A stretch of DNA of 64,000 nt from Ciona intestinalis (lineage: Eukaryota; Chordata; Ascidiacea; Phlebobranchia; Cionidae): NCBI RefSeq assembly GCF_000224145.3, contig NC_020167.2, positions 6,312,601 to 6,376,600 of the forward strand. The letters run 5' to 3'. Positions 1 to 12,000 of the stretch are shown one piece after another. The translations under genes were made by a program, and so were the position numbers. Within the stretch, counting starts at the first letter, position 1; every line of letters starts with the position of its first letter. The notes beneath the pieces were generated by a model. That model was given only the letters and a program-made list of their open reading frames with translations. It was not told where the DNA came from and searched no databases.

Positions 1-239
1 AGAACAACTTACTATATAGTTTTAACTCGCAAAGCTTTTTAAAAGATACTCTTTTCCATACGCTTTTTACCCGTATAGCATGTTTTACCGATTATCAGTT
101 TGTATTCGAAGAGAAAAATACAATTAATTGAAATGCTTTCAATCAATTATAATGACAACTACACAAAACTTATTAACCAACAAAAATGGCATTTCACTTC
201 AGGCGTTTAGGTTTAAATTTGTTAAAATCAAAGAACAAA

Positions 240-2793
240 ATGCCCACCTACAAGCTATGTTACTTCAACCTCCGTGGTCTTGGAGAAATGGCGAGAATCG
301 TATTCGCTGAAGTTGGCGTTGAATACACGGATGAAAGGCTGGAGCGAGAAGGGGCTGACTGGGCTGAACGAAAACCTAGTGAGTAGGAATTAATCATAAT
401 GATATAGTACTGTGGGGGAAGATGGGACACCGTTGGCACACAGTTTCAAATATCCTGATCAAGTTTTTAACAATAAACAACGATTTATGGTAGTCGTGAG
501 GATACGGTTTTATAATTCTTCGAATGTTCTTTGTTTACTACCAAATGAAACGAGAAAATAGAATGAAAAGGTGTCACACCTTCCCCCACTGTACTCTATA
601 TGGTCTACAAACCATGGGTGTAAATGGGTGGTCTACAAACCATGGGCCTCTGGCCTAAATCTAAGTTGCCAAGCTGTGCCACGCTCTCCCATAAGCGTAG
701 AAAAGAACTACAAAAAAACGATATTCGGGAGGCCAGGACTACCAATGTTATATAGTAGGGTGGGGAAAGATGGGACACCTTTTCAATCTATTTTCTCCTT
801 CAATTTGGTAGTAAACGAACATTCAACGATTTTTTATAAAACTTTATCCTCACGGCTCCCATAGATCGTTGTTAGTTGTTTAAAACACGATCAGGATATT
901 TGGTTATTAGGTGTGAAAGGTGTCCCATCTTCCCCCATCCTACTATATGATATGTATCCACATGTACTTATGAATAAGGTATTGAAAAACTTAGAAAGTA
1001 AACATCGATACAGACCCCAAACTAAAGAAAGAAGCATGCGCATATCTATAATGAAACGTGTGTGGTTTTTGGTTGGTTATATTTACTAACTCTTTTTTAT
1101 ACTCTTTTTTATTTATTTGCAGAGACGCCATTTGGAAAGTTGCCGATTCTTTTCGTAGATGATGTTCAAATTGCGCATAGTAGGGCAATATTGCGTTATC
1201 TTGGTCGTATATTTAATTTAATGGGATCAAATGAGTTGGAAGCGGCGCTGGTTGATATGTGGATTGAAGTTTTGTTTGAATCTGCCATGGCATATCCATT
1301 CAATGAACAAGACGAAAAGAAAAAGGTTACTGTTAGTAGGCTATATGCAGGGCTATAAAGTAACTTATTCATCCTCCCGTCAACGACAGTGGTTATATCA
1401 CGGGTGTTCTCTTCCATACACCTTGTTTCATAGACCTCGTGCCCACTTACGAGTGTATATGTTGAGTATATGTATACTTACTTCAGATTGTAGTGCACTT
1501 TTGAAACTCTCCACAAAGTACTTGTATATAGACAACATGACGTATACACTGTTACCCTACTTTCTAATATATATATGATCGACAGATCGTGTGTACTAAT
1601 AACTTTGCAAAGCTATTACAGTTCCGGTCAATTCACGTTCGCAACTTATTGCCAGCAAATAATGCATTTTAGGCGGAGCTGGCTGACGCTCTTTGGAACG
1701 ATAACCTATTACCGAAGCTGGCAAAAGTAAACGAACAAATTATAAAATCAGGTGGACCATACATACTAGGAGAGGTGCGTCGGTATAACCTGTGCTAAAC
1801 ATATATATATAACCAGGAGTGCTGAATGTACTTCTTGCCGCTAACTAAGTATTCAACTTTTATCAAGAGCTTTCAAAATAAAGAATATACGCCTAAAAAC
1901 TGAATAAAGTTTCCTTCCTTGCTATTGTAGTCGTACTCTGCTAGTTTTAAAAGTTAATCAAATTCACTACAAAGCCCATGGATCCGAACAAATGTTTATA
2001 TAAAATAAGTATAGCATGAATATCGAAAGCATGACTTTATAGTTCCCAACCTATACTGAAACTACTTATCATGACAACTCAGTATATTATAAGCATACGA
2101 TTGTCTACAACGCTCCAAATAAACACTCCGCCACAAACCTAACATTTGCCTTTAATTATTTCTACCAAAAACTATAATATAGTAGGGTGGGGGAAGATGG
2201 GACACCTTCGACACATAATAACCAAATATTCGAATCGTGTTTTAAACAATTAACAATGGTCTATGAAAGCCGTGAGGATAAGTTTTATAAAAAATCGTTA
2301 AATGTTTGTTTACTACCACACTGGAGGAGAAAATTGATTGAAAAGGTGTCTCATCTTCCCCACCCTACTATATTATAGTTTTTGGTAGAAATAATTGGTA
2401 TTGTTGGGTAAATTGGGACACGTTTAGCACATAATATCAAAATATCCTGGTAGTATTTTAAACAAATAACAATGGCCTTTGTGACTCGTTAGGATACGAA
2501 TTAATAATTATTTCAATGTTTTTTTTGTTTACCACCGAACGGAACAACAGGATAAAATAAAAATTGTCCCATCCTCCCCTACCCTACCATATACACTCAA
2601 ATAAAAGATATTTGCATTGCAGAAACTCTCTGTTGCTGACATTGCCCTGTTTTCTAAATTTGAACTATTGAAAGTTTGGTTTGCCGATAAATCATTGGAA
2701 TCGGTTCCATATGTTACCAAGATGATCGAAACGCTTGAAAATCGACCGAAAATTGCTGCTTGGCTAAAGAAACGTCCCGCGTCCTATATATAA
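240..2793 (+). CDS. Sigma-class glutathione S-transferase, copy 1
   Basis: Cytosolic glutathione transferase resembling hematopoietic prostaglandin D synthase. Four exons: 240-378, 1123-1325, 1673-1774, 2623-2793, all GT-AG, joining in phase to 204 residues, which fits the family's usual length of about 200. The protein opens MPTYKLCYFNLRG, with the catalytic Tyr at position 8. The thioredoxin-like half continues through PFGKLPILFVDD and the Ser of AHSRAILRYLG, which in this family contacts glutathione. The helical half ends AAWLKKRP, matching the family's ...WIKRRP end. A second in-frame ATG at 186 would add 18 residues (MAFHFRRLGLNLLKSKNK); I chose 240 because copy 2 and the family start with MP.Y. 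Introns 1 and 3 each hold two MITE copies. AATAAA follows at 2844. Substrate specificity cannot be read from the sequence. Confidence 0.93.
403..600 (+). mobile_element. MITE family 1, copy in GST1 intron 1
   Basis: Starts TATAGTACTGTGGGGGAAGA and ends with the inverted form CCCCCACTGTACTCTATA. No ORF. The interior has the family words ATATCCTGATC and TTTACTACCAAATG. Confidence 0.85.
751..947 (-). mobile_element. MITE family 1, inverted copy in GST1 intron 1
   Basis: TATAGTAGGGTGGGGAAAGA to ATCCTACTATA. The interior reads in the opposite direction to the copy at 403 (TTTGGTAGTAAAC first, ATCAGGATATT later), so the two could pair in the pre-mRNA. Confidence 0.88.
1361..1470 (+). repeat. Dispersed repeat B (GTAACTTATT...CACCT)
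   Basis: Non-coding repeat with the order GTAACTTATT, a CAACGACAG motif, CGGGTGTTCT, ATACACCT and TTACGAGT. No terminal repeats were found. It lies directly after the GST1 exon 2 donor. Confidence 0.7.
2154..2396 (+). mobile_element. MITE family 1 inside a perfect 24-bp inverted repeat
   Basis: The element proper is 2178-2372. Its flanks 2154-2177 and 2373-2396 are exact reverse complements over 24 bp, including CTACCAAAAACTATAA and its complement. This is longer than any flank seen at other copies. It lies in GST1 intron 3. Confidence 0.9.
2399..2592 (+). mobile_element. MITE family 1, diverged copy in GST1 intron 3
   Basis: Begins near TTGTTGGGTAAATTGGGACA and ends CCCTACCATATA, directly after the copy at 2178. 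More diverged at the left end, so probably older. Confidence 0.75.
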
Positions 2794-2843
2794 TGTACAT
2801 GTAAAATGCTCATATGATCGCCCGTCAAAATAATGTATATAAC

Positions 2844-2849
2844 AATAAA
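2844..2849 (+). terminator. Polyadenylation signal of GST copy 1
   Basis: AATAAA lies 51 bases after the GST copy 1 stop codon, a typical cleavage and polyadenylation signal position. Confidence 0.6.
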
Positions 2850-2879
2850 ACTTGGTGAAACGTGTGTCTGTTTTCTGTT

Positions 2880-4050
2880 GGTCTAATATTTGCGTTCAAA
2901 AAAATTACGCCCGATCGCGCAGTCTGCAGTGATGTGTTAGTCACGTGGTGCTCACACACGACTTGCTTACACGTTAGGTAGAATGGTGTCAAGTAATGAT
3001 ATGTCACAGGTCTGTCGTAACCTAACCCAATATTACGTTACCATTGTTTGGTGTGACCAACCTAGATTGTAATCAGACAGCAACGTACGTAAACGAAAGG
3101 CCAAAATTTTCCTCTTATAGCGAGTACATGTGTGTGTGTGCAGGATGTATATGCGTGTGTGCGCGTATATAAGTATATGTGTGTGTGTATGTGGGTGTCT
3201 ACGCATGCGAAGCCGTCACCCATCAAACAAATAGAAGCCTGTATGGGCCTCTGGCTCACAATGATCGCGCAGGCAACGCTATGAGTTGGTAGGAAACGGG
3301 CGTGACGTGGAATACAAGGAGACGTGGAATACATTTGGTTGAGTGATTGTTTATTCTGGTGATTTGTGTTTTATACTACGCATATGTGTAGTGATATTTT
3401 GTTTGCAGAGTGGAATGATAGTGCAGATATACGAGCGAAAATGATAGTTATTTCTGCAGCAAAGACGTTTACAGCATTATTTTTTATGATATATATAAAA
3501 TATCATATTTACCGTCGGGTTTTCGTGTTTAATCATCGTATACTTAAGTATAAAGCTGGTAAACGCGAAAATATTGGTGCGGTAAACCGATACCAGCCGG
3601 CAGAAAAGTCGGTCAATTTTTGCTGTGTCATGCAGGTTTACCACTACGAGTGCGCTACAGTACTTACACGAGCGTTGGCTCGGCCCGAGGGGATGTTTGT
3701 AATAAGACATGCAGAATGTCCAACCGTTAATGTCACCATTGCTACACCGTTAACAACAAATTGAATAATGCATAGCAACTGTTGCTGTGTCGCCATTGTT
3801 TTTAAAAATTTAAATTTGCTCGAACACGTTTTTATACAGTAATTTTGGGTATCAATTCCCATTTATTATATGCATGATAACTTCGGGTTTTAATATGCGT
3901 TTATTTTAAAACACCATACACACTTTGCTTTAGTTACATACAAAAACTAGATTTAAAAAAATGGCCATAGACAGAGCTTTTCAAACCATAATCTAAGGTA
4001 TTCATTTTTACTACAGCTAAAACTTAAATACTCAGTAACTACCCTATATC
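2880..4050. other. GST intergenic region with GT-rich microsatellite
   Basis: Between the GST copies. A TG/CG-rich microsatellite-like tract spans about 3127-3200. A 132-codon open frame at 3366-3764 shows no domain, and the opposite strand is also open there. I see no supported gene. Confidence 0.6.
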
Positions 4051-4053
4051 AAA

Positions 4054-5232
4054 ATGCCAACTTACAAGTTATGTTACTTCGACCTCCGAGGACTTGGTGA
4101 GATGGGAAGATTAATCTTCGCAGAGGCTGGAGTTGACTACACCGATGAAAGAATAAAAAAAGAAGATTGGCCAGCCAGAAAACCAGGTTCGTAAACTGTT
4201 ACATGCTTGTATGCTTACCTTTTGTAACTGTTTCTTTGATGAAAATATTTAAAAAAAACAATTACATACTAAAACATCATCCACAAGTTATATTTGTGGG
4301 AACACATTACATGTATACATTTCACAGGCATGCCATTTGGGAAGATGCCGGTTCTATTTGTGGATGATGTTCCAATCGCTCACAGCAGAGCTATGGTTCG
4401 TTATCTTGGCCGAACATTCAATTTAATGGGATCAAATGAGTTGGAAGCAGCTCAGATTGATATGTGGATTGAAGTTTTGTTCGAAGCTGTTATGGAATAT
4501 CCATTCAGTGAACAGGACGAGACCAAAAAGGTGAAATAAATTAAATATTCAGAACATATTATTATTGTAAAAGTAAAAATTGTGTAAAATATAGCGAGAA
4601 ATGGTAAAACCCTTTAAATACAACTTTTTTATCTTTGCATACCAAGTTCAAAAAAAATTACAATTAGTTTTGTTTTAACCATAGCCTTCTTTAATATTAT
4701 AACAAGCTAATGTTATATTTATTACAAACACAGGCAGAGAAAAAGGAGACTGCATGGACCGACCATTTTTTTCCTAAATTTACAAAACTGAATGAACAAA
4801 TTGCAAAATCATGTGGACCATATATTCTAGGAGAGGTAAATGAAACTTTAAATATCTTAGATGTTCTCCCTGTAATTCATTAAGATACATTTTTTCCTAT
4901 CATTACCTACCTTTGAGAAAGCAACAGGATTTCATCTGGTAATGTCTTAGCACCCGAGGTGTTGGGGTATTGGCTAACTGAGGTCATATAGAGTAGACCA
5001 TGAAGTGCCTTATATAGGACTTAACTGTTACAAAATGAAAGCTATTAACCTTTACCTAACATTTCAGAAAGTGTCAGTTGCTGACATAGTTGTCTGTGCA
5101 ATGATAGAGTTGCTTAAGACGTTGTACGATGCCTCCAAGTTCGAGTCTTTCGGTCTCATTAGTAAACTCACAGACACAGTGGCCGCAAGACCAAATATTG
5201 CAGCTTGGCTGAAGAAAAGACCACAAGACTAA
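4054..5232 (+). CDS. Sigma-class glutathione S-transferase, copy 2
   Basis: Second sigma-class GST, 200 residues. Exons 4054-4186, 4328-4530, 4734-4835, 5068-5232; exons 2 and 3 are exactly the lengths seen in copy 1 (203 and 102 nt) with the same phases, so the two arose by tandem duplication. Tyr8 is in MPTYKLCYFDLRG; the glutathione-side Ser is in AHSRAMVRYLG; the end is AAWLKKRPQD. The phrase FNLMGSNELEAA is shared with copy 1, while exon 4 is much more divergent. There is no competing upstream in-frame ATG, and the context before the start is AAA. Introns are short (141-232 bases) and free of the MITE family that fills copy 1. AATAAA at 5344 is a likely poly(A) signal. Confidence 0.94.
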
Positions 5233-5343
5233 ATCTAACAAAAAACCTCTAAATCCTAGAATGAACTGTTGTAATAATACCAATCATTGGTCTCACACTC
5301 ACTCACTTAAACCTTTCATATCAAGTCAACTTTGTAAAATGTT

Positions 5344-5349
5344 AATAAA
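5344..5349 (+). terminator. Polyadenylation signal of GST copy 2
   Basis: AATAAA 112 bases after the copy 2 stop codon. The segment 5325-5410 around it resembles 5775-5865 further downstream, including the TGTAAAATG and GATTGG words, so part of this 3' end seems to be duplicated. Confidence 0.5.
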
Positions 5350-6010
5350 ATAATGACCATTGAATCTTGATTGGTTGATTTTAAAATGGTCTAACCAATG
5401 AAATTGGTTAGCTAACAGCAACACACATAATTATAATTACTAAGGTTTTAAAGAATTGAACAAAAGAGGTTTTAATTATTCCTGATTGAGTTGTTACATG
5501 AAGATCGTAAGTTGTTACATAAAGATCGGTACACTTAAGCTTTTTTAGACCTTTTAACGGAGCCGTGACGCAGTGGTTTATAGCGCTTGCCTTTTAATCA
5601 AAGGGTACCGCGCATACCAAATAGGCTTGAATAAGCACAACAACTAATCATTGGCTTACTAAGTCTTGTATTTCAAGTCAAAACTTTATAATAAACCTCA
5701 CTATGACTAATTCTTGATCTTTTAAAACTAGTTTCATATCACTTGGGACCCCTAAAATAAACTGCTTTAAAAACCAGGTCAGATCTGTAAAATGTAAAAT
5801 ATTTAATAAAATGATGATGGAATTTTGATTGGCTTATTCAAAAGTGGAACAGCCAATCATAACATGCGTCGCAAAACACATGTGAAATCAACATGATCAG
5901 TTTTGATTGGTGGAAAGTTATAACCACTCAACAGTATTTGGCAATTCGTGGCAGCTAACCTTGGCAGTGAAAAGTTACCACCTCTCTCATTAAAGTTGCA
6001 TGAGTCATCA
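5350..6010. other. Convergent GST2/UBTF gap
   Basis: Non-coding. GATTGG/CCAATC words recur as short inverted repeats (5370-5410, 5825-5860, 5905). A tandem AGTTGTTACAT-AAGATCG pair lies at 5490-5530, and a tRNA-like fragment at 5561. Confidence 0.55.
5561..5620 (+). repeat. tRNA-like fragment, possibly SINE-derived
   Basis: GAGCCGTGACGCAGTGGTTT then TAGCGCTTGCCTTTTAATC resembles the 5' half and anticodon arm of a tRNA (A-box-like part). The 3' half has no recognisable T-arm GGTTCGANNCC, so it is not a working tRNA gene. Confidence 0.4.
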
Positions 6011-9000
6011 TTAATCATCACTTTGTGAATCTGATGAGTCATCATCTCCACTGCTTGATTCCGAATCAGAATCTGACGAGTCGCTGCTGCTATCATCATC
6101 GTCGCTCTGAAATAAAATTATTAAAAAATAAACTACAAGTGAGGTCCCTGTTGAGAACCTAGGAGACGTTTACAAGGGTAATAATACTTACATCATCATC
6201 TGAACTTGAAGAACCTGACCCATCATCAGAATCATCACTGCTTGATGCTTCTTCCTATATTTAGAAGTTAATATAAGCTACATATGTAACTAGAACCTAC
6301 GATCAAGTTGTAGGCATACTTAGTTAAAAACACACACAAAATTGAATATGGTGTACATAGAAACTAAAAATTTAAAATCGGTGCATGTGGAGAAAAATAT
6401 AAAATGCTCCAAATGGCACATATGCAGTAGTTAATCTTGTGTCTAATTCTAATTGGGTGACATCTGCACACCTAAGAACCATAAAGTTTCGAATTATTCC
6501 AAATTAGAAACCAACAGTCTGTACATACAAAATTCTGTACAAAATCTGTTAAAGCTATTCTATGCAGGAAGGTTCTGCACTTTGATACGTCATGGGTGCT
6601 AGGATTTAGGCCACGATTGGCCCATTACCCTAATCTGTTAAAGCTACTCACATTAGCAACTTGTTCGTTATCTTCTTTTAACTTTTTCACAGGAGGGACT
6701 TCATTTGCTTTTGTTGGTTTTGTTCGTTTCTTTGATTGCTGGTTCATGAAAGCATCTGCCACCTCAGGAGTTTGTGCCTTTATTGGAAATTACAAGAAAT
6801 TCAATTTACCAACAACCTGCTGTGTGTATACCATGTGTCACTGCCTTTGGTCACAGTTAGCTGAGGTAACTAACAAGTTAGTTAAAGGATCTTACATGTC
6901 TATGGTAACATACTTTAATTCCGTAATGTTTGCCATACAAACGAGGCAATTAAATTATCACAGAAACATTGCAGGATTTGCAGCCATATCATCTGGTATG
7001 AAAATGTAGTGTATATCCGTTGAAACGTGGTAAACACACTAAAATTTTCATACCACGTAGGACGTTAAAAAAAATATTTACATTATGCCTGGTAGCTGAA
7101 GTAACAGAAACAATACAGTTATAGAAACACTACCTGTATCCAGTGATCTAATTCCTTCTTATATTTATCTCCAAGTCGTTTAGATTCAGCAGCAAAACCT
7201 TTCTTCTTTGTTGGTGACATTGATTTCCATAATCTACCAAGTTCCTGTGGCAGGAATAAACAGGTTAGAACAGGTTTTAACTGGTTAAAAAATCGAAATA
7301 AGTTCATCAACAATTTTTTCACTGATTTACTACAATATTTAAATATACTGTATTAAATATATTAATATGTCATAATTTTCAATATTAGTGAAGAATTTAG
7401 CCACAACGTTATACGCTAACCATTAAATTCCTTAAATTTTTAAATATTGCTTTTTTTTTCTTCCATTATAATGGCTTTTTTTGCTAAAAAATCATTTCTT
7501 ACGATAGCAGGATTCTGCACTAGTACCGAATTACACAGCTTTCTATGTGATCTTAAAGACACAAGAACAAAACTTACCTTAAACTTTTCATTTTGTGCGA
7601 GATGGGAAACTTTTCTTAGATGTGTTGTACTGAACAGTTGGTAAGCATTTGAAGGAGGTTTCTTCGGTAAACCATCGAACTTTATCTTCTTGTTAGATTG
7701 GATGGGAGCTGGGACACGATGCTGTGGAATATACGGGACATAAATATCTAATAAAGACATGCATAGGCAAACCTTTACTTAGAATCTGGGGTGGCATTGC
7801 TAAAATGCAGGTAAACTAGTATTTGTAAAAACATAGGACCTTATTTAATAATGCGGCGAATTGTATATAGACACCTTTAGCACATAATATTCAAATATCC
7901 TGATCGTGTTTTAAACAATTCAACGATCCATGGGAGTCGGGAAGATACGGTTTTATAATTCTTTGAATATTCTTTGTTTACTACCAAATAAAAGGATAAA
8001 AAAAGGAAAAGGTGTCCCATCTTCCCCACCCTAAACATTCAACTTTAACTCACAATCTCGGCCCTTGGTGGATTCTCCTGTTGTACATTCTCCATAGCAT
8101 TATTATACAAAGCAATATTCTTCTCGTTCTGTTGTTGCGCTAACTTAATGAAAGGTTCACGTCGTACTTTGGCCAACTTGCTCCAAGCTACTCTCAATGC
8201 AGCGTCTACAGCTACTCTGTTGTGCTGTGGAGGTATAACAACAGTTAATTTCTATCATGGGTGGCACGTTTTTAAAAATCTTTGGTAAAATCTTTGGAGA
8301 CACTGCTTGTAAGTTACACACCTGATCAGGGTCAGATGCGAAGAAATATTACAGTTATATAACAGCTTATTAATAACAATCAGATCCATTGTACTGTCAT
8401 AATGTTCAAATTATCAATGTATGTTTTCAGACCAGATTCATGGAATTTATTACAGTTATACAGTAAACTTACATTATGTTTCTTGCTGTAAGATTCAAAA
8501 AACTTTTCATGATAAAGTTGTTCCCCAGTCACTGGTTGTAGTTTAACTGGAGGTTCAACTTCCATCGCAACAACCTTTGGGGATCCATTCGTTGTTTTCT
8601 TTGATGTTTCTTTTCTAAAAATAAGTAAAGACAGAATCGTAAATGTGTTCTAATTCTAATCTATGTGGGTGAGGTCCTGCAGCGCAGCACATCATGGGTC
8701 CTAATGCTTAGGCCAGAATTGGGCCAATTACCAAATATATGTACGTAAATTAATATACTGTTATATCTTCTGTTACTGTCAGGCAAAGTAACAAGTAGGC
8801 ATTTATTTGCATACCAACTTTTACAGGTCGTCTACACCAGGGTGAATAACACTTAACAGCGAAAAATATCCAGTTAACGCCAAACTCTATTATTTTACAT
8901 TTCCTAATATATTATGAATTTAATAGAATGTCTATTTACCCTGATGAAACCAACTAATAGCTTGTGGAAAAATTAGGTTTTTTACAAGGTTGTATGTATA

Positions 9001-12000
9001 GAAAAAACACCTATATTTCAGTTTTTTATATAAACAAACATAATTAAGTTAAACCCACAAATACTGCTGCATCTTTTCATTATATTCTTCCTTCAGCTGT
9101 TTCTCACGTTTAAGATATTTATGTTTCTTATGTTCAGGTAGTTCATGGTATCGTCGTGCCAACAACCTCGTCACTTCATCGGTTGACATGCCACGGTATT
9201 GTGCTTCCACCTGGAGGGGTTGGGTGATATGACATAGGTTTATTTAACTAAATCTAAACAATATATATATTATATTTGACATAAACATAAATGATATGCT
9301 GCCGTTTTTATTGACTGTTGTTTTGTCAATATATCCTGTATTTTTGTTTCAACCTTTCTTTGATATTTTATATTAAATAGAAGTTAAATAAAGTTAAATA
9401 AAGTTAAATAAATGTCGTTATTACATTTAGATCTAATTATTAAAACAACAAAGAGAAGGAAATTAGCAACAAAACGACAGTTGTTAAAAATCACAAGGTA
9501 AAACTACTTAAGGACCATCTACTAGACCCCACTGAGGCAGTTTATAGAACCTTACTATTAGAGATTCTATTTTATATGACAAGGTAAGACACATTTAATA
9601 CCCTGAGCATACAGCCATTACCCCAACATACATAGTGCTGCCATTTACATTACAATCACCTTTTTTCTATTTGCTCGCTTGTATAGAAACAAAGCAGATA
9701 TTGGGGTTGTTGGTCTCGCTGGTATCGGTTGTACATCCTGTTTATAAGATGTTTATTTTTAATACCAACACAACATTAAATATATATAAATAAATAAAAT
9801 GTCAAAATGAAGTTAAAAAATTAGTTTTTTGGAATTGTTGTTTTAGATGAATTGAATACTGTACTCCCCAGCAACAGAAACGTATAATATGTAAATCTAA
9901 TGACGCTATTAAAGTGGTTCGAATTTTGATGTAAAACTCTTCTTGCAATTTTATTGTGTTTTATTGCAACTATAGTCTTGGATTTAAAAGTAACTTCCAA
10001 TGTCTGTTTTAACAGCTATAAATATAGTATATGTATATTAATAGAAATCCAATAAACCTCATCTCCTTCTTCTACTTCAACGATAATCTTGTCTTCGTCT
10101 TCACTTTCGTCATCTGTAACATTGTGATGTCATAATTGCCTTATGATGTCATAGGTGAGGTATATAATTGTCTACTAGGGTAACGGCATAAAATATGAAA
10201 AATAGTATTTATTTTTCAAATAATATATTTTATACTATTCTATATTTTATAAAAGTGAACAGATGAATAAACAAATTAATACAAGTTGTTTATTTATTCG
10301 TGTTTAACTCAGAAGTTATAACACAGTTGTTCTGTTCATATACATCTCATGAACACTAGTTATGATCAAAAAGTTTCAATGTTATAAAAATGGTGATGTC
10401 ATCATAAACGCACCGTCATCATCTGCTGAGTCATCTTCCCCAGATGATGAGTCGTTAAGATCGAGTTCATCCGATGACTCAGCATCGCTAAGTTCTTTCT
10501 TCTCCATCTTAATTTGCCGGACATGAGTTCTGGACAGAAATGAACTTCTTTTAAAACTTTTTTAATAAAATATATTTTTATTCTAGAGCCCTATATTTTT
10601 CTAAAACATTCTTGCCATGTTGCAATTTATGCCAAAGTTAGCTTGTTACCTCACATATTAATACTTACTTTTTCTGTCCTTTGTCTTTCAGTTCTTCTTC
10701 TTTCCTTCTTTCAGGAGACAAGCTCTAAAAGAGAGGAAAAGTTGAATACTTTGCACACATAGCGTAAAATAGAGTAAACCTCATTGATCAATGTGGTGAA
10801 TACAATATACTTTGGCTCTGTTGATTTGTTGAAACCTAACAGCAGGATAAAAGCTATTTTAAGGTAAAAACCGGGGTCCTAAAATATGTCACTCTTGTTT
10901 TAAAAATACACCCCAACCTAATGTCACACCTTTTCAACATTAATGCCACTGTTCACCTGGTAAAATTCCTGCAGTTTTTTTTCATATTGTTGTTTCATTT
11001 GTATAAATCTTTGATGATATTTCTGTTTTTCTTCAGCAGATTTTAGATTCCACAATCTTCCACATTCAACGATTCTTTTTTGACTTTGCATCGTCGTGAA
11101 CTGGGACATTGTCTCAGTGCAGAACAAGTTGTAGCCATTACTGAAATATATTTAACACAATATATATGTATATCTGATATACAGTAAAGTTTGGTATAAA
11201 ATGCATGTTTAAACAAGAAGCACCAGTTACGATATAGAATAAAAATGAATGACAATAACTCAGAAATGGTATGGTTTTGTACAGAAAATTTGGTATATAG
11301 ATTCATCTCATTCAAGACTATCCCTAATCTGTATACCAATAAGCAAAATCAACTTTAGCCCCTTGTAAATAGAGACAAGCATGAATTATGCAAACAACTT
11401 ACGATGGTGGCCTTTTCGGTCGCCCCATAGTTTTATCATGTAGTTCACGCTCATATTTATTCAAGACAGGACGTTTCGTCTTACCCTGCATGTCCGGATT
11501 CTGTAACAAGTATTTCTCAAGTTCAACCTATGGAAATCATACGAAGTTAAAACAAACACAATGTAAAATACACATACAACAAAACAGAACCTTGTATTCT
11601 TCTTGTTCTTTCAAAGCTTTGTCAATATACTGTTGTTTCTCTTCGTCTTCCAAGGTTTTGTATTTCTTTTTCAAAGCGCCCAAGCATTGCTTCTTACTCA
11701 TCTGCAGGAAAATGTGACAAAATCAAATGTAAGTATTAAGTACACAAAGCTGATAATTTAGGTGTTCAAATGAGTTACATTACATCCAATTACTCCTTAA
11801 ATGTTATGCAATTTTATTTATATATAGTACACACACTACACAGTAAATAAAAACTTATTTTGACCAGTGGTGGAAAAACTCAAAATGGATTGCAAGGTAA
11901 ATAGTTAAGAAATGCTGGTCCAACCAACTTACGTCTGTGTTTTCGGTGGCAAAGATACTATATTGCTCTTCTTTATATATAGCTGCAGGTGTTCTTGGTT

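Noticed and set aside
571-864. Open frames across the MITE copies
   Set aside because: They run through terminal repeats of non-coding elements and have no homology.
3366-3764. A 132-codon open frame between the GST genes
   Set aside because: No domain, no splice or poly(A) context, and the other strand is open over the same bases.
5561-5620. A functional tRNA gene
   Set aside because: Only the 5' arm and anticodon-like part match; there is no T-arm box and no closing acceptor stem.
6596-7009. 137-codon plus-strand ORF over UBTF exon 17
   Set aside because: It overlaps a solid UBTF exon antisense and shows no domain of its own.
9051-9060. Donor TGG/GTTTAAC for UBTF exon 12
   Set aside because: It would put exon 13 out of frame; TT/GTGGGT four bases earlier keeps the frame through KVVAMEVEPPVK.
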